This document shows positions 35,772-45,066 of a stretch of 64,000 bases of DNA, piece after piece. The DNA is taken from NCBI GenBank assembly GCA_036734025.1, contig DAIMZI010000007.1, forward strand, positions 1 through 64,000, read 5' to 3'. The notes under the pieces are model-generated. The model saw only the letters and a program-made list of their open reading frames with translations, was not told the origin of the DNA and ran no database searches. How positions within the stretch are numbered: position 1 is the stretch's first letter; every line of letters begins with the position of its first letter. The position numbers and the translations under genes are program-made. Origin of the DNA: DAIMZI01 sp036734025 (lineage in GTDB: Bacteria > Pseudomonadota > Alphaproteobacteria > Rhizobiales > Rhodomicrobiaceae).

Positions 35772-36626
35772 TCAGCTTTCGCTGCGGTCTTCTTCATCGA
35801 CCACGATATCGCGAAAGGCGTGCCAGGTGGCATGACCGATCAGCGGAAAAGCCACGATGAGCCCGAAGCCGAGCAGCAAGAACCCGGCCACCATGATCGC
35901 TGCGATCAGCACCGCCCACAACAGCATGACAGTCGGATTAAGGGCGACAGCGCGCAGGCTGGTGATGATCGCCGTGACGACGTCGATCTGGCGCACCATC
36001 AGAAGCGGTATTGAAATAACGGTGCTGGCGAAGACGACGGCGGCCAGAACCGCGCCGGCAAATGTGCCGAGCGAAAGCAGGATCAGCCCACGCGGCGTCA
36101 TCAGCAACGTCTCGATGAATTCGGTCACGGGCGGCATCGCAGTGGGGCCGAAGACAAGCATGAACAGCAGGAGGGCGATCTCGACCCATATGAAATAGCC
36201 GATCATGAGCAGCACACCCATGAACGCCAGCTGGCCTGGCGCGCGGATGTTGGCGAGCAGGGTCGATTGCAGGCTCACGCGCTCGCCGCGCTCCATGAGC
36301 TCGCTCATGCGGTAAAGCCCGGCGGCGAAAATCGGGCCGACCAGCAGGAAGCCGCCGGCCATCGGCAGGATCAGTGCCGGCACGCCCGCCATGAACAGGC
36401 CGACCAACAGCAGCACGGCGATCATCGCGAAAGCCGCGCCATAGCCAAGGCTGAGGCCGGGCGCGCGCTGCAGATCGGCCCACCCTGCCGCCAGCCAGCG
36501 CCACGGGGCATCCAGAGCCACCTTCGCAATCGGGATCAGACGCACATGCCCGACGCGCTCGGCCGTCGCTGGGCGCTGATGTCCCTGGGCCGACAACGCG
36601 CCAGAACCCGGCTCCTGCTGGGACAT
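35772..36626 (-). CDS. DUF2189-family integral membrane protein
   Basis: The 284-residue protein has about six hydrophobic helices, for example MIAVLLLVGLFMAGVPALIL and LAFMGVLLMIGYFIWVEIAL. The conserved phrases GPIFAAGLYRMSELMERGE and AFPLIGHATWHAFRDIV are typical of DUF2189, a family of unknown function. The ATG at 36626 (MSQQEPGSG) is preferred over one 36 bases earlier because the extra residues are unlike the family. An FNR-type box lies about 75-85 bases upstream, so it may respond to oxygen. Confidence 0.83.
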   Translation of the reverse strand: MSQQEPGSGALSAQGHQRPATAERVGHVRLIPIAKVALDAPWRWLAAGWADLQRAPGLSLGYGAAFAMIAVLLLVGLFMAGVPALILPMAGGFLLVGPIFAAGLYRMSELMERGERVSLQSTLLANIRAPGQLAFMGVLLMIGYFIWVEIALLLFMLVFGPTAMPPVTEFIETLLMTPRGLILLSLGTFAGAVLAAVVFASTVISIPLLMVRQIDVVTAIITSLRAVALNPTVMLLWAVLIAAIMVAGFLLLGFGLIVAFPLIGHATWHAFRDIVVDEEDRSES

Positions 36627-36698
36627 GGGCCCCGCCTCCTTGAAATTGCGGATCAGATCCACTCAGGCGAAAGCTAACCCGTCTGTGCTGCCGGGAAA

Positions 36699-36712
36699 CT
36701 GACCTGGATCAA
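36699..36712. promoter_or_regulatory. FNR/FixK-type box upstream of the DUF2189 gene
   Basis: CTGA-CCTGGA-TCAA fits the anaerobox TTGA-N6-TCAA with one mismatch (first base). It lies at the 3' end of the fnr gene, and 73 bases before the DUF2189 start on the minus strand. FnrL encoded next door is the natural binder, making local auto-circuitry plausible. Confidence 0.5.
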
Positions 36713-37446
36713 TTCTCGTGACAGGGAACCAGATCGGCCACCCGGCGCAATTTGGCCATCTCGGGAATGTGGACGTCGCGCTTGCCGCGCAATGTGATGA
36801 TGCCGGCCGTCTTGAGCCGCGTCATCTGCCGGCTGACGCTTTCGGTGGTCAGGCCGAGGAAATCAGCCATGTCCGCCCGCGCCACTGGCAAGAGAAAGTT
36901 CGCGCTGTCGGGATCATCGGGCGGCTTGCAGCCGACCTGGGACATGCGCCTGGCAATCATCAGCAGGAAGCTGGCGACCCGCTCCGTCGCGGTCTTGCGG
37001 CCGAGCAGCAACGTCCAGTCGCGGCAGGCATCGAGTTCATCGAGCGTGTAGCGGAACAGCCGGTGCTCAAGCTCGCGGTGCTGGTCCATCAGACGGTGAA
37101 ATTCCGCGCGCGGGAAGACGCACAATTCGACCTGGGTTGTGGCAATCGCCAGATAGGGGTTGTGCTCGTGCATGGCCCGGCCGAGGAAATCTGACTGAAA
37201 GAGGACGCCGACAATATGCTGGCGGCCGTCGGCCATGGTCTTGGTGAGCTTGACGACGCCGTTCACGATGTTGGCGAAAAAGTCGGCATGCTCGCCCTCG
37301 TGCATGATGGTCTGGCCAGCCTCGTAACTGCGCCGTCTCGATATGCGGTTGATCGCGATCAATTCGTCCGAGCTCAGCGCCCCGCAGACAGACCGGTGGC
37401 GGATGGCGCAATCGGAGCAATGTTTGAGCGTCGATATCTGGTTCAC
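36709..37446 (-). CDS. fnrL: FNR-type oxygen-responsive transcription regulator (FnrL/FixK branch)
   Basis: The 245-residue Crp/Fnr protein has N-terminal cysteines Cys10, Cys13 and Cys21 (C-x2-C-x7-C as in alphaproteobacterial FnrL) and a central Cys109, the set that ligates an oxygen-sensing [4Fe-4S] cluster. A cyclic-nucleotide-like beta-barrel follows, and a C-terminal helix-turn-helix DFLGLTTESVSRQMTRLK. The recognition-helix ESVSRQ signature predicts TTGAT-type half-sites. It probably switches on anaerobic genes such as the nearby formate dehydrogenase, although no clear box was seen before fdnG. Confidence 0.92.
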   Translation of the reverse strand: MNQISTLKHCSDCAIRHRSVCGALSSDELIAINRISRRRSYEAGQTIMHEGEHADFFANIVNGVVKLTKTMADGRQHIVGVLFQSDFLGRAMHEHNPYLAIATTQVELCVFPRAEFHRLMDQHRELEHRLFRYTLDELDACRDWTLLLGRKTATERVASFLLMIARRMSQVGCKPPDDPDSANFLLPVARADMADFLGLTTESVSRQMTRLKTAGIITLRGKRDVHIPEMAKLRRVADLVPCHEN

Positions 37447-37679
37447 GGCCCGCGCCTACTCTTTTCGCATCACAAAGGTAACGCTCATGGCGCAACGTGT
37501 CACGCGCATCCCGACTTGATTTCAATTTTAAGCGTGTTGGTCATGTCGCGTTTCGCTTAAACGGATGGTTCCAGAGTTGCACGTCATAACAAGTCAATGC
37601 CTGCAAGACCTGCTGAGCAATGGCTGTACTTATCAACACTGCGCAGCGGCTGCACTGAAATCACATGGGGTCGGAATGA

Positions 37680-38588
37680 TCATTGCCAGGCAGTATTCTC
37701 GTATATGTCCGCGTGATTTTTGAAGGTCAAAAATTCGATATCAAGCATTTCAAAAAATGCCTTGCGCAAATGATTATCCTTTCTTTCCTCAACGAAATAC
37801 CAGGTCTTCTTGGCTATTTTGGGAATTTCCTTGTATAATCGCGCTCTTTCAAACAGAAGCCAGCGAAAGAATATTTCGTCTTTTTTAAGGCGAAAGCCAA
37901 TCATGATGATGTCGTTAAAGAAGAAGGCTTGCAGCCACGAATGCATTCCGATCCATTCTTGCGATTGTCCGGATGCAAAAGCTTTGAATGAATGTTTCTT
38001 GTTTGATGTCCAGTCCCTCGCACGAGCAAGAGACTCGATGTAATGAGTAAGGCCCAGGCGAATGCTTCTTGGATATTTCTTCATTCCGTGAGCATGCCAT
38101 ATTCCGAATTCCTTGTCGGGCGAGTTTATCTCACGGGTCGAGAAATACGAACGCCAGGGATATATGTATGTGAAGCCCGGCTCAGGTTTGGTTCCGCAAG
38201 TAAGATGAAATGAAGCGCTGATACTGTCAGACAGGTTTTCATCGAAGTTTACGGTGATGGCCGGGTTTCCCTTGTTTTTCGCCCAATTCATTAATGTTTC
38301 GTGATGAGGACCCGGTGACCAGTCAGCCATCAATTCGGAAAACATTTCCTGAAGACTTTTTCTGTCTTCTTTCGGCTTTGAAAGGTCAAGAATGTCATAG
38401 ATTTCTGCATTTGACATCTCTCTGAGAGAATCAATATTTATTTTCACACCCTGCCTGCGGGCCATTTCTAATAATAGATTTTCCCAGCTTGAATTATCGC
38501 TTCTGGAAAAACGATTTATTCCATTTCCAATAATCAAAGTTGTTTTCGATGTTTTGTTTATAATTTTGCTGATATTGTCTCCATTCAT
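37680..38588 (-). CDS. SIR2-like NADase-type protein in an AT-rich islet, candidate defence gene
   Basis: The 302-residue protein shows the SIR2-like pattern. This comprises IIGNGINRFS (about 19-28, nucleotide-binding), SWENLLLEMAR, ITVNFDENLS with Asn114 and Asp116, GIWHAHGMKKYPRSIRLGL with His167, and IIMIGFRLKKDEIFFRWLLFERAR. These match the family ITTNYDxxLE, LHG.xxxPxSIVLG and GYSxxDxHxRW motifs. Proteins of this kind deplete NAD during phage infection in several defence systems. Codon use is AT-rich and unlike all neighbours. No partner gene is adjacent, so it is either a stand-alone effector or an incomplete system. Confidence 0.75.
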   Translation of the reverse strand: MNGDNISKIINKTSKTTLIIGNGINRFSRSDNSSWENLLLEMARRQGVKINIDSLREMSNAEIYDILDLSKPKEDRKSLQEMFSELMADWSPGPHHETLMNWAKNKGNPAITVNFDENLSDSISASFHLTCGTKPEPGFTYIYPWRSYFSTREINSPDKEFGIWHAHGMKKYPRSIRLGLTHYIESLARARDWTSNKKHSFKAFASGQSQEWIGMHSWLQAFFFNDIIMIGFRLKKDEIFFRWLLFERARLYKEIPKIAKKTWYFVEERKDNHLRKAFFEMLDIEFLTFKNHADIYENTAWQ

Positions 38589-38914
38589 TTTTTATATGTC
38601 CTTTAAACCATCAATTTTATAAAACATACCATGGTCTTATATATGCATTCATATTGGATGCAAAAATAAGTGCAAGGTGTAGTTGCAAGCTGTATTGCCG
38701 CTGATCATCAGGGCATCAAGGCGCGAGTCACGCGCATCGCGCGCTTGCAATAGTCTGGCGCGGAGCGGTCCGTGGCCACGCCGCGCCGGCCGGCTCCTGC
38801 GTGCCTGCGCGATTTGCCATGGAATTTCACGGCAAAAGACATTAGATGCCTCATCACGCGCAAGTCGCCCGCCGGATCAAGATCGTGGCATTGCCTGCGC
38901 GCAGCATTCGCGAA
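38589..38914. other. Gap between the SIR2 islet and the ABC exporter
   Basis: The first 90 bases are strongly AT-rich and hold the probable SIR2 promoter (TATATAAG- and TTATAAAAT-like elements). The remainder returns to normal GC. No gene or RNA was recognised. Confidence 0.4.
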
Positions 38915-39871
38915 ATGGATAACATGCTTCAAACCAACGACATGACCGGCTCTGCAATCCGTATTTCTCGCTTGTCCAAGGTCTATGACAACGGTTTTCA
39001 TGCCCTCAAAGACATTGATCTGGACATCCACCACGGCGAGATTTTCGCCTTGCTTGGGCCGAACGGTGCGGGCAAGACCACGCTGATCAGCGTTGTTTGC
39101 GGGATCGTCAACCCATCTGCGGGCGAGGTGCGCGTCAACGGCCACGACATCATCGCCGACTTTCGCATCACGCGATCACTGATCGGGCTCGTGCCGCAGG
39201 AGTTGACCACCGATGCGTTCGAAACCGTATGGGCCACGGTCAGCTTCAGCCGCGGTCTGTTCGGCAAGCCGCGCGACGATGCGCATATCGAAAAGGTGCT
39301 GGGCCAGCTTTCGCTGCTGGACAAGAAGGACCAGCAATTGCGCACCCTTTCGGGCGGCATGAAGCGCCGGGTGCTGATCGCCAAGGCGCTCGCGCACGAG
39401 CCGCAGATCCTGTTCCTGGACGAGCCGACGGCGGGCGTGGATGTCGAATTGCGCCGCGACATGTGGGCGGTGGTGCGCGACCTGCGCGACAATGGCGTGA
39501 CCATCGTGCTGACCACCCACTATATCGAGGAGGCCGAGGAGATGGCCGACCGGGTGGCCGTGATCAATGATGGCCAGATCATCGTGGTCGAGAAGACCTC
39601 CGAGTTGATGCGCAAGCTGGGCAAGAAGCGGCTGGTGCTGGAATTGCAGCAGCCCCTGAGCCGGGTTCCCGACAGTCTTGCGGAATATGGGCTGGAACTT
39701 GAGGCCGAAGGCATGCAACTGGGCTATGTCTATGACACCCAGGGCGAGCGCACCGGCATCACTGCGCTGCTTCAGGACTTGAGCGAGGCTGGCATACGGT
39801 TTCGCGACGTGCACACATCGCAAAGCTCGCTGGAGGATATTTTTGTGGGTCTGGTGAAGAAAAACGGATGA
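38915..39871 (+). CDS. ABC transporter ATP-binding protein, YadG type
   Basis: The 318-residue ATPase partners with the next gene in an ABC-2 exporter. Motifs are Walker A GPNGAGKTTLI (about 44), signature LSGGMKRRVLIAKAL, Walker B QILFLDEPTAGVD and LTTHYIEEAEEM. A C-terminal extension of about 70 residues after residue 235 is typical of the drug/polysaccharide export group. Three in-frame ATGs (38915, 38924, 38942) could serve as start and none has a strong ribosome site. The gene overlaps the permease gene by four bases. The exported substrate is unknown. Confidence 0.88.
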   Translation: MDNMLQTNDMTGSAIRISRLSKVYDNGFHALKDIDLDIHHGEIFALLGPNGAGKTTLISVVCGIVNPSAGEVRVNGHDIIADFRITRSLIGLVPQELTTDAFETVWATVSFSRGLFGKPRDDAHIEKVLGQLSLLDKKDQQLRTLSGGMKRRVLIAKALAHEPQILFLDEPTAGVDVELRRDMWAVVRDLRDNGVTIVLTTHYIEEAEEMADRVAVINDGQIIVVEKTSELMRKLGKKRLVLELQQPLSRVPDSLAEYGLELEAEGMQLGYVYDTQGERTGITALLQDLSEAGIRFRDVHTSQSSLEDIFVGLVKKNG

Positions 39872-40629
39872 ATTATCAAGCGGTAAAGGCGATATATCTG
39901 TTCGAGATGGCGCGAACCTGGCGCACGCTGTTCCAAAGCGTGCTGTCGCCTGTCATTTCGACAGTGCTCTACTTTGTGGTCTTTGGCGCCGCCATCGGTT
40001 CACGCATCGAGGAAGTGCAGGGCGTGACCTACGGGTCGTTTATCGTGCCCGGACTGATAATGCTGTCGCTGCTGACGAACAGTGTGGCCAACGCCTCGTT
40101 CGGCATCTACTTCCCCAAATTCACCGGCACGATCTATGAAATCCTCTCCGCCCCGGTCTCATTCGTCGAGATCGTCATGGGATATGTCGGCGCGGCGGCG
40201 ACAAAATCGATGCTGCTCGGCCTCATCATGCTGGGCACGGCAGGCTTTTTCGTGCCGCTTCAGATCGCCCATCCGATGTGGATGCTGCTGTTCATGGTCC
40301 TGACGTCGATAACCTTCAGCCTGTTCGGCTTCATCATCGGCGTGTGGGCGGACGGCTTTGAAAAGCTTCAGATCGTGCCGCTGCTGCTCATCACGCCGCT
40401 CGCCTTTCTCGGCGGCACCTTCTACTCGATCGACATGCTGCCCGAGTTCTGGCAGACCGTGACCCTGTTCAACCCGGTGGTTTATCTCATCAGTGGCTTT
40501 CGCTGGAGCTTTTATGAAATTGCCGATGTGCCTGTCGGCCTCAGCCTGGGCATGATCTTCATGTTCCTGGCTCTGTGCCTGTTCATAATCTGGCGCATCT
40601 TCAAGACCGGCTATCACATCCGCAACTGA
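39868..40629 (+). CDS. ABC-2 type transporter permease, YadH type
   Basis: The 253-residue membrane protein has six hydrophobic segments and the family signature LAFLGGTFYSIDMLPEFWQ followed by LFNPVVYLISGFRWSFY. It pairs with the ATPase immediately upstream (ATGA overlap). A long GC-rich hairpin follows the stop, before the convergent peroxiredoxin gene. Confidence 0.9.
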   Translation: MNYQAVKAIYLFEMARTWRTLFQSVLSPVISTVLYFVVFGAAIGSRIEEVQGVTYGSFIVPGLIMLSLLTNSVANASFGIYFPKFTGTIYEILSAPVSFVEIVMGYVGAAATKSMLLGLIMLGTAGFFVPLQIAHPMWMLLFMVLTSITFSLFGFIIGVWADGFEKLQIVPLLLITPLAFLGGTFYSIDMLPEFWQTVTLFNPVVYLISGFRWSFYEIADVPVGLSLGMIFMFLALCLFIIWRIFKTGYHIRN

Positions 40630-40650
40630 GCGGCCGAAGCACGAAAGCTT

Positions 40651-40681
40651 GCGGGCAGAAGGCGCCGCGCCTCCCGCCCGC
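40651..40681. terminator. GC-rich hairpin between convergent ABC permease and peroxiredoxin genes
   Basis: GCGGGC (40651-40656) and GCCCGC (40676-40681) with an inner GGCG/CGCC pairing form an imperfect hairpin in the 78-base gap. A T tract is lacking. Confidence 0.35.
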
Positions 40682-40707
40682 GAATATGTCCGTCAAGACG
40701 TCTGGAA

Positions 40708-41367
40708 CTATCTCGGCTGCGGGACGATCCGCAGATAGGGCGTCGGCGATTTCCAGCCCTCGGGATAGCGTTCGCGCGCCTGCTCGTCACTGACCGAACC
40801 GGCAATGACCACATCATCACCCTGTTTCCAGTCGGCGGGCGTCGCCACCTGATGCATGGCGGTCAGTTGCAGCGAGTCGAGGATACGCAGGATTTCCGTG
40901 AAATTGCGCCCCGTGCTCATTGGATAAACCAGGATCAGCTTGATCTTCTTGTCGGGGCCGATGATGAAGACATTACGCACGGTCTGGTTATCGACCGCGG
41001 TGCGTCCATCGGACGTCACGCCGGCACCCGCCGGCAGCATGCCGTAGGCTTTGGAGATCGACAGATCGGTGTCGCCGATCATGGGATAGTTCACCGAAAA
41101 GCCGCTAACCTTCTGGATGTCGGCGCCCCATTCGGCGTGGCGGTCAACCGGATCGACGCTGAGGCCGATGATCCTGGTGCCGCGCTTGTCGAATTCCGGC
41201 TTCAGACCCGCCATTGTGCCCAGCTCCGTGGTGCAGATCGGCGTGAAGTCCTTGGGATGCGAGAACAGCACGCACCAGGAAGCGCCGATCCAGTCATGAA
41301 AGCGGATCGGGCCCTCGGTCGTGTTGGCCTCGAAATCGGGGGCTGTGTCGCCAAGCTGTAGAACCAT
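40708..41367 (-). CDS. 1-Cys peroxiredoxin (Prx6 type)
   Basis: The 219-residue peroxidase reduces hydroperoxides. The catalytic motif PKDFTPICTTE places the peroxidatic Cys45, with Thr42 two turns before it. The C-terminal half includes MSTGRNFTEILRILDSLQL, and the long tail without a conserved resolving cysteine fits the Prx6 branch. Cys32 lies before the active site and is not the usual resolving residue. AGGAGA precedes the ATG by about 7 bases. Confidence 0.93.
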   Translation of the reverse strand: MVLQLGDTAPDFEANTTEGPIRFHDWIGASWCVLFSHPKDFTPICTTELGTMAGLKPEFDKRGTRIIGLSVDPVDRHAEWGADIQKVSGFSVNYPMIGDTDLSISKAYGMLPAGAGVTSDGRTAVDNQTVRNVFIIGPDKKIKLILVYPMSTGRNFTEILRILDSLQLTAMHQVATPADWKQGDDVVIAGSVSDEQARERYPEGWKSPTPYLRIVPQPR

Positions 41368-41527
41368 TCAGGTCTCCTGTATCTCATGCGGCGGTGAATG
41401 TTTTTTCCGCCATTTGCGTATTTATCAAATGGGGATTTGCCGCCGGGCGCGTCAATGAACCCGTTTTTTCCGGGTATCGCCTCGGTAAAACTGCTGTCCG
41501 CGGAAGCGGTTCAAACCTGTCGTATGT

Positions 41528-43150
41528 TCAGGGACCGTAAATCACCTGCGGCAGCCAGGTGGCCATGCCCGGCGCATGCCACAGCAGCACCAGCGCCAGG
41601 ATCTGAATGAGCACGAACGGCAATATGCCCTTGTAGATGTCGATGGTGCGCACTTCGGGCGGCGCGACGCCGCGCAGATAAAAAAGCGCAAAGCCGAACG
41701 GCGGTGTCAGAAACGAGGTTTGCAGATTGACGGCAATCATCACGCCCAGCCAGACCGGGTTGACCGGCTCGCCCGGCGCCATCTCCATCTTCAGCAGTAT
41801 CGGCGCGACGATCGGTACGACAATGAAGATGATCTCCAGGAAATCGAGAAAAAAGCCCATGATGAACATCGTCAGCATGACGAGCAGGATTGCCGTCACT
41901 GTTCCGCCGGGCAGATTTGCGAGGAAATTCTCGATCCAGTGATCGCCGCCCAGCCCGCGAAAGACCAGCGAGAACATAGCGGCTCCCACCAGAATGATGA
42001 ACACCATCGAGGAAATCATCATGGTGTTGCGCACCACGAGCTGGGCCATGCTGTTGCCGTCATCATCGCGCGCCGTAAGCGTTCGCAGAACGGCCTGGGC
42101 GATGCCGGCGAACACGATGAGCGTAAGCAGCCCTGCAGTTATGATCGCCATCACGTCGCCGAACGGCACGACCTCGCGCTGGACACGAAGATCATATTGG
42201 CTGGTGAGGATCAGCAGCGCGACCATGGCTACCCCGCTCAGCACGATCAGCCGTGCACTCGATGGGGCCAGCTTGTAGCCCGCCAGCAGCGTGGCGCCGA
42301 TCGCGCCGACGCCGGCGGCTTCGGTCGGTGACGCCAGTCCGCCAAGTATCGAGCCAAGAACCGCCACGATAAGCAGCAGCGGCGCAATCAGTACACCGGC
42401 GATGTGCCACCAATAGTCGCGGCCGATGCGGTCGGAGTCCTCGGGCGGCACGGCGGGCGCGGCACTGGGGCGCACGATCACCACGAAAAGCTGATAAAGC
42501 ATGTAGAGCCCGACGAGCATCAGGCCCGGCAGCAGCGCCCCGGCAAACAGATCATTCACCGAAACAGTGTTGGGCGCGAATATGCCCATGTCGAATTGCG
42601 CGCGCTGATAGGCAGTCGAGAGTTGGTCTCCCAGCAGCACCAGCACAATGGATGGCGGGATGATCTGGCCCAGCGTGCCCGATGCCGCGATCGTGCCGCA
42701 GGCGAGTGAGCGGCTGTAGCCGCGTCGCAGCATCGTCGGCAGGGAAATCAGGCCCATCGTGACGACCGTGGCGCCGACAATGCCGGTAGACGCCGCCAGC
42801 AGTGCGCCGACCAGACATACCGAAAATGCCAGCCCGCCGGGCAGCGTGCCGAACAGCTTGCCCATGCTGTCCAGCAGTTCCTCGGCCACCCTGGAGCGTT
42901 CCAGCATGACCCCCATGAAGACGAACAGGGGTACTGCGACCAGCACCTCGTTGGTCATGGTGGAAAAGATCCGCTGGGGAAAGGCGATGAGAAACGACAG
43001 ATCGAAGACGCCGAGGAAATAGCCGAGGAAGGCGAAGGCCGCCGAGGTTCCGGCCAGCACGAAGGCCACCTGAAACCCGGTGAGCAGCAGCGCGATCACG
43101 CACAGGAACATGGCGACGCACAGCACTTCTGGTTGCAACAATGCGCTCAT
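41528..43150 (-). CDS. TRAP transporter large permease (DctM type)
   Basis: The 540-residue multi-helix membrane protein powers sodium-coupled uptake. Conserved stretches include VPLFVFMGVMLERS, SASTGIVGATVVTMG-like ASTGIVGATVVTMGL, and MGFFLDFLEIIFIVVPIVAP near the C-terminus. It is about 100 residues longer than ordinary DctM, the size of the TakM-like branch that serves 2-oxo acids and related monocarboxylates. It lies downstream of the small permease and the binding protein on the same strand. Confidence 0.9.
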   Translation of the reverse strand: MSALLQPEVLCVAMFLCVIALLLTGFQVAFVLAGTSAAFAFLGYFLGVFDLSFLIAFPQRIFSTMTNEVLVAVPLFVFMGVMLERSRVAEELLDSMGKLFGTLPGGLAFSVCLVGALLAASTGIVGATVVTMGLISLPTMLRRGYSRSLACGTIAASGTLGQIIPPSIVLVLLGDQLSTAYQRAQFDMGIFAPNTVSVNDLFAGALLPGLMLVGLYMLYQLFVVIVRPSAAPAVPPEDSDRIGRDYWWHIAGVLIAPLLLIVAVLGSILGGLASPTEAAGVGAIGATLLAGYKLAPSSARLIVLSGVAMVALLILTSQYDLRVQREVVPFGDVMAIITAGLLTLIVFAGIAQAVLRTLTARDDDGNSMAQLVVRNTMMISSMVFIILVGAAMFSLVFRGLGGDHWIENFLANLPGGTVTAILLVMLTMFIMGFFLDFLEIIFIVVPIVAPILLKMEMAPGEPVNPVWLGVMIAVNLQTSFLTPPFGFALFYLRGVAPPEVRTIDIYKGILPFVLIQILALVLLWHAPGMATWLPQVIYGP

Positions 43151-43194
43151 GATCCCTGCCCCCTCATTGCCGGACCTTCATTTCCTTGCAGGCC

Positions 43195-43761
43195 TTACTG
43201 CCGTTGCGACAGTGGTTTGTCGCGCAGCACGAACGGGCCGATACTGTAGGTATGCCAGCGCCCCATCAGGAAAAGGAATGCCTTGATGGCAGTCGAGAGT
43301 GCCTGCAAGCCGACGAGCCCGGCGAACACCCAGATTACTGTCTTGTACAGAAAGACGATAGGCAGGCCCGAGAGTTCCGTGGACCCTTCGAGCACGATCC
43401 AGGAATTCAGGACATAGCCCCACGACAGCCAGACCGTGAGAATGCACAGCGGGATGAGAAAAACGATACTGCCGATCAGATCGACCCAGGCTTTGCGCCG
43501 CAAGCTGGCTTCGCGGTAAAAGATATCGACGCGCACGTGGCCGTCGTTGAGCAGCGTATATCCGGCGCCGATCATGAACAGGATGCCGTGAAGGTACCAG
43601 ACGACCTCGGACAGGGCGCTGTTGGAAAAGGCAAAGACGTAGCGCAGCACGACGACCGCGAATTGCACCAGCACCATGATCAGCACCGACCAGGCAACGA
43701 CCCGGCCGATACGGGTGTTCAGCGCGTCGATCGCACGCGCAATATTGTAAAGGGCGGTCAT
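43195..43761 (-). CDS. TRAP transporter small permease (DctQ type)
   Basis: The 188-residue protein has four transmembrane segments (such as VVAWSVLIMVLVQFAVVVLRYVFAF from residue 20) and the DctQ phrases WYLHGILFMIGAGYTLLNDGHVRVDIFY. It works with the large permease 44 bases downstream and the binding protein upstream. Confidence 0.9.
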   Translation of the reverse strand: MTALYNIARAIDALNTRIGRVVAWSVLIMVLVQFAVVVLRYVFAFSNSALSEVVWYLHGILFMIGAGYTLLNDGHVRVDIFYREASLRRKAWVDLIGSIVFLIPLCILTVWLSWGYVLNSWIVLEGSTELSGLPIVFLYKTVIWVFAGLVGLQALSTAIKAFLFLMGRWHTYSIGPFVLRDKPLSQRQ

Positions 43762-43866
43762 GCCTTAGACGCTCTCGCTATGCGTTGTGACCGGGGCTTG
43801 TGAGCCGCCACGTGAAAGCGCGCCGCGCCACGTCCGTCTGCGTAGCGCGGCGGCGTTGTCCGTCGC

Positions 43867-44955
43867 TCAGCCCTCGGCGAGAGAGCGCTTGCGGGTATAG
43901 CTCTCGTCGGAGAGCCGGGTCCAGCCAAGGGCGATCTTGCGAAACGCCGTGTAGCTATCATAGACCTTGGCGGTGATGGCATCGGTCTTGGCGACATCCG
44001 CGATGACGTCCTTGGCCGCCTTGCCAGCCTCGACGAACACGTCATCGGGCATCTCGAAGACCTTGACGCCGTGCTCGGTGACGAGCGTGTCCAGCGCCTG
44101 GGAGTTGCGCGCGTTGAATTCGCCAAGGTCGATATTGTTTTCCGCAACGGCGCAGGCTTCGAGGATCAGCTTGTCGCTGTCCGAAAGGCTCTCATAGAAG
44201 GCGCGGTTGACGCCCAAGCCCAGGGCCGTGCCCGGCTCATGGAAGCCGGGATAGTAATAATTCTTGGTGATGCGGTGAAAGCCGAAGGCCAGGTCATTGT
44301 AGGGTCCGACCCATTCGGTCGCGTCGATCGTGTTGGCCTGAAGCGCGGGCAGGATTTCGCCGCCGGCCAGCGTCACGGGAGCACCGCCGAGCGCGCGGAT
44401 CACGTCACCGCCGAGGCCGGGGATGCGCATGCGCAGACCGACAAAATCCTGAACCGTGTTGATTTCCTTCTTGAACCAGCCGGCCATCTGAGAGCCGGTG
44501 TTGCCGCACAGGAACGGCTTGACGTTGAAATCGGCCGCAAGCTCATCCCAAAGCTGCTGACCGCCGCCGAAATGGATCCAGGCGTCCATTTCGTTGGGGG
44601 TGAAGCCGAAGGGCACCGCCGCAAAGAACGAAAAGGCCGGGGATTTGCCCTGATAATAATATTCCGCCGAATGGTACATGTCGGCGGTGCCTTCCTGAAC
44701 GGCATCCAGACCCTTGAGCGCCGGCACCAGTTCGCCGCCGCCATAGACCGTCACGCGGAACCGGCCGTCGGTGGCATTCTGGAAGCGTTCGGCAAAACGG
44801 TCCACCGCAGTGCCCAGTCCCGGAAAGCCCTTCGGCCAGGCCGTGACCAATTTGAGTTCCTTGACACCCTGTGCGATGGCCGGGGCGGCGAGCGTCGATG
44901 CGGCGGCGGCGCCGGCGACGACTGAGCCAGATTTCAGGAATGTGCGACGATCCAT
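43867..44955 (-). CDS. TRAP transporter solute-binding protein, TakP-like
   Basis: The 362-residue periplasmic protein starts with a twin-arginine signal (MDRRTFLKSGSVVAGAAAAS, then APAIAQ). The ATG at 44955 has GGAGAG about 7 bases upstream; a longer start at 44982 would displace the signal. Hallmarks of the TakP-like branch are LVTAWPKGFPGLGTAVDRFAE, MYHSAEYYYQGKSPAF, TEWVGPYNDLAFGFH and YYYPGFHEPGT. Members bind 2-oxo acids, lactate or similar monocarboxylates. The adjacent dehalogenase suggests halo- or hydroxy-acid uptake, an inference only. Confidence 0.88.
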   Translation of the reverse strand: MDRRTFLKSGSVVAGAAAASTLAAPAIAQGVKELKLVTAWPKGFPGLGTAVDRFAERFQNATDGRFRVTVYGGGELVPALKGLDAVQEGTADMYHSAEYYYQGKSPAFSFFAAVPFGFTPNEMDAWIHFGGGQQLWDELAADFNVKPFLCGNTGSQMAGWFKKEINTVQDFVGLRMRIPGLGGDVIRALGGAPVTLAGGEILPALQANTIDATEWVGPYNDLAFGFHRITKNYYYPGFHEPGTALGLGVNRAFYESLSDSDKLILEACAVAENNIDLGEFNARNSQALDTLVTEHGVKVFEMPDDVFVEAGKAAKDVIADVAKTDAITAKVYDSYTAFRKIALGWTRLSDESYTRKRSLAEG

Positions 44956-45066
44956 GGCGTACTCTCCGGTTTCCTCAATCACATATTTATTCGGCGCTCA
45001 GGCCTTGTTGCCCTTGCGTTTCATCCGCTTACTCGCAGGGCGCAAGCTATGCCAGGCATTGGCCTG

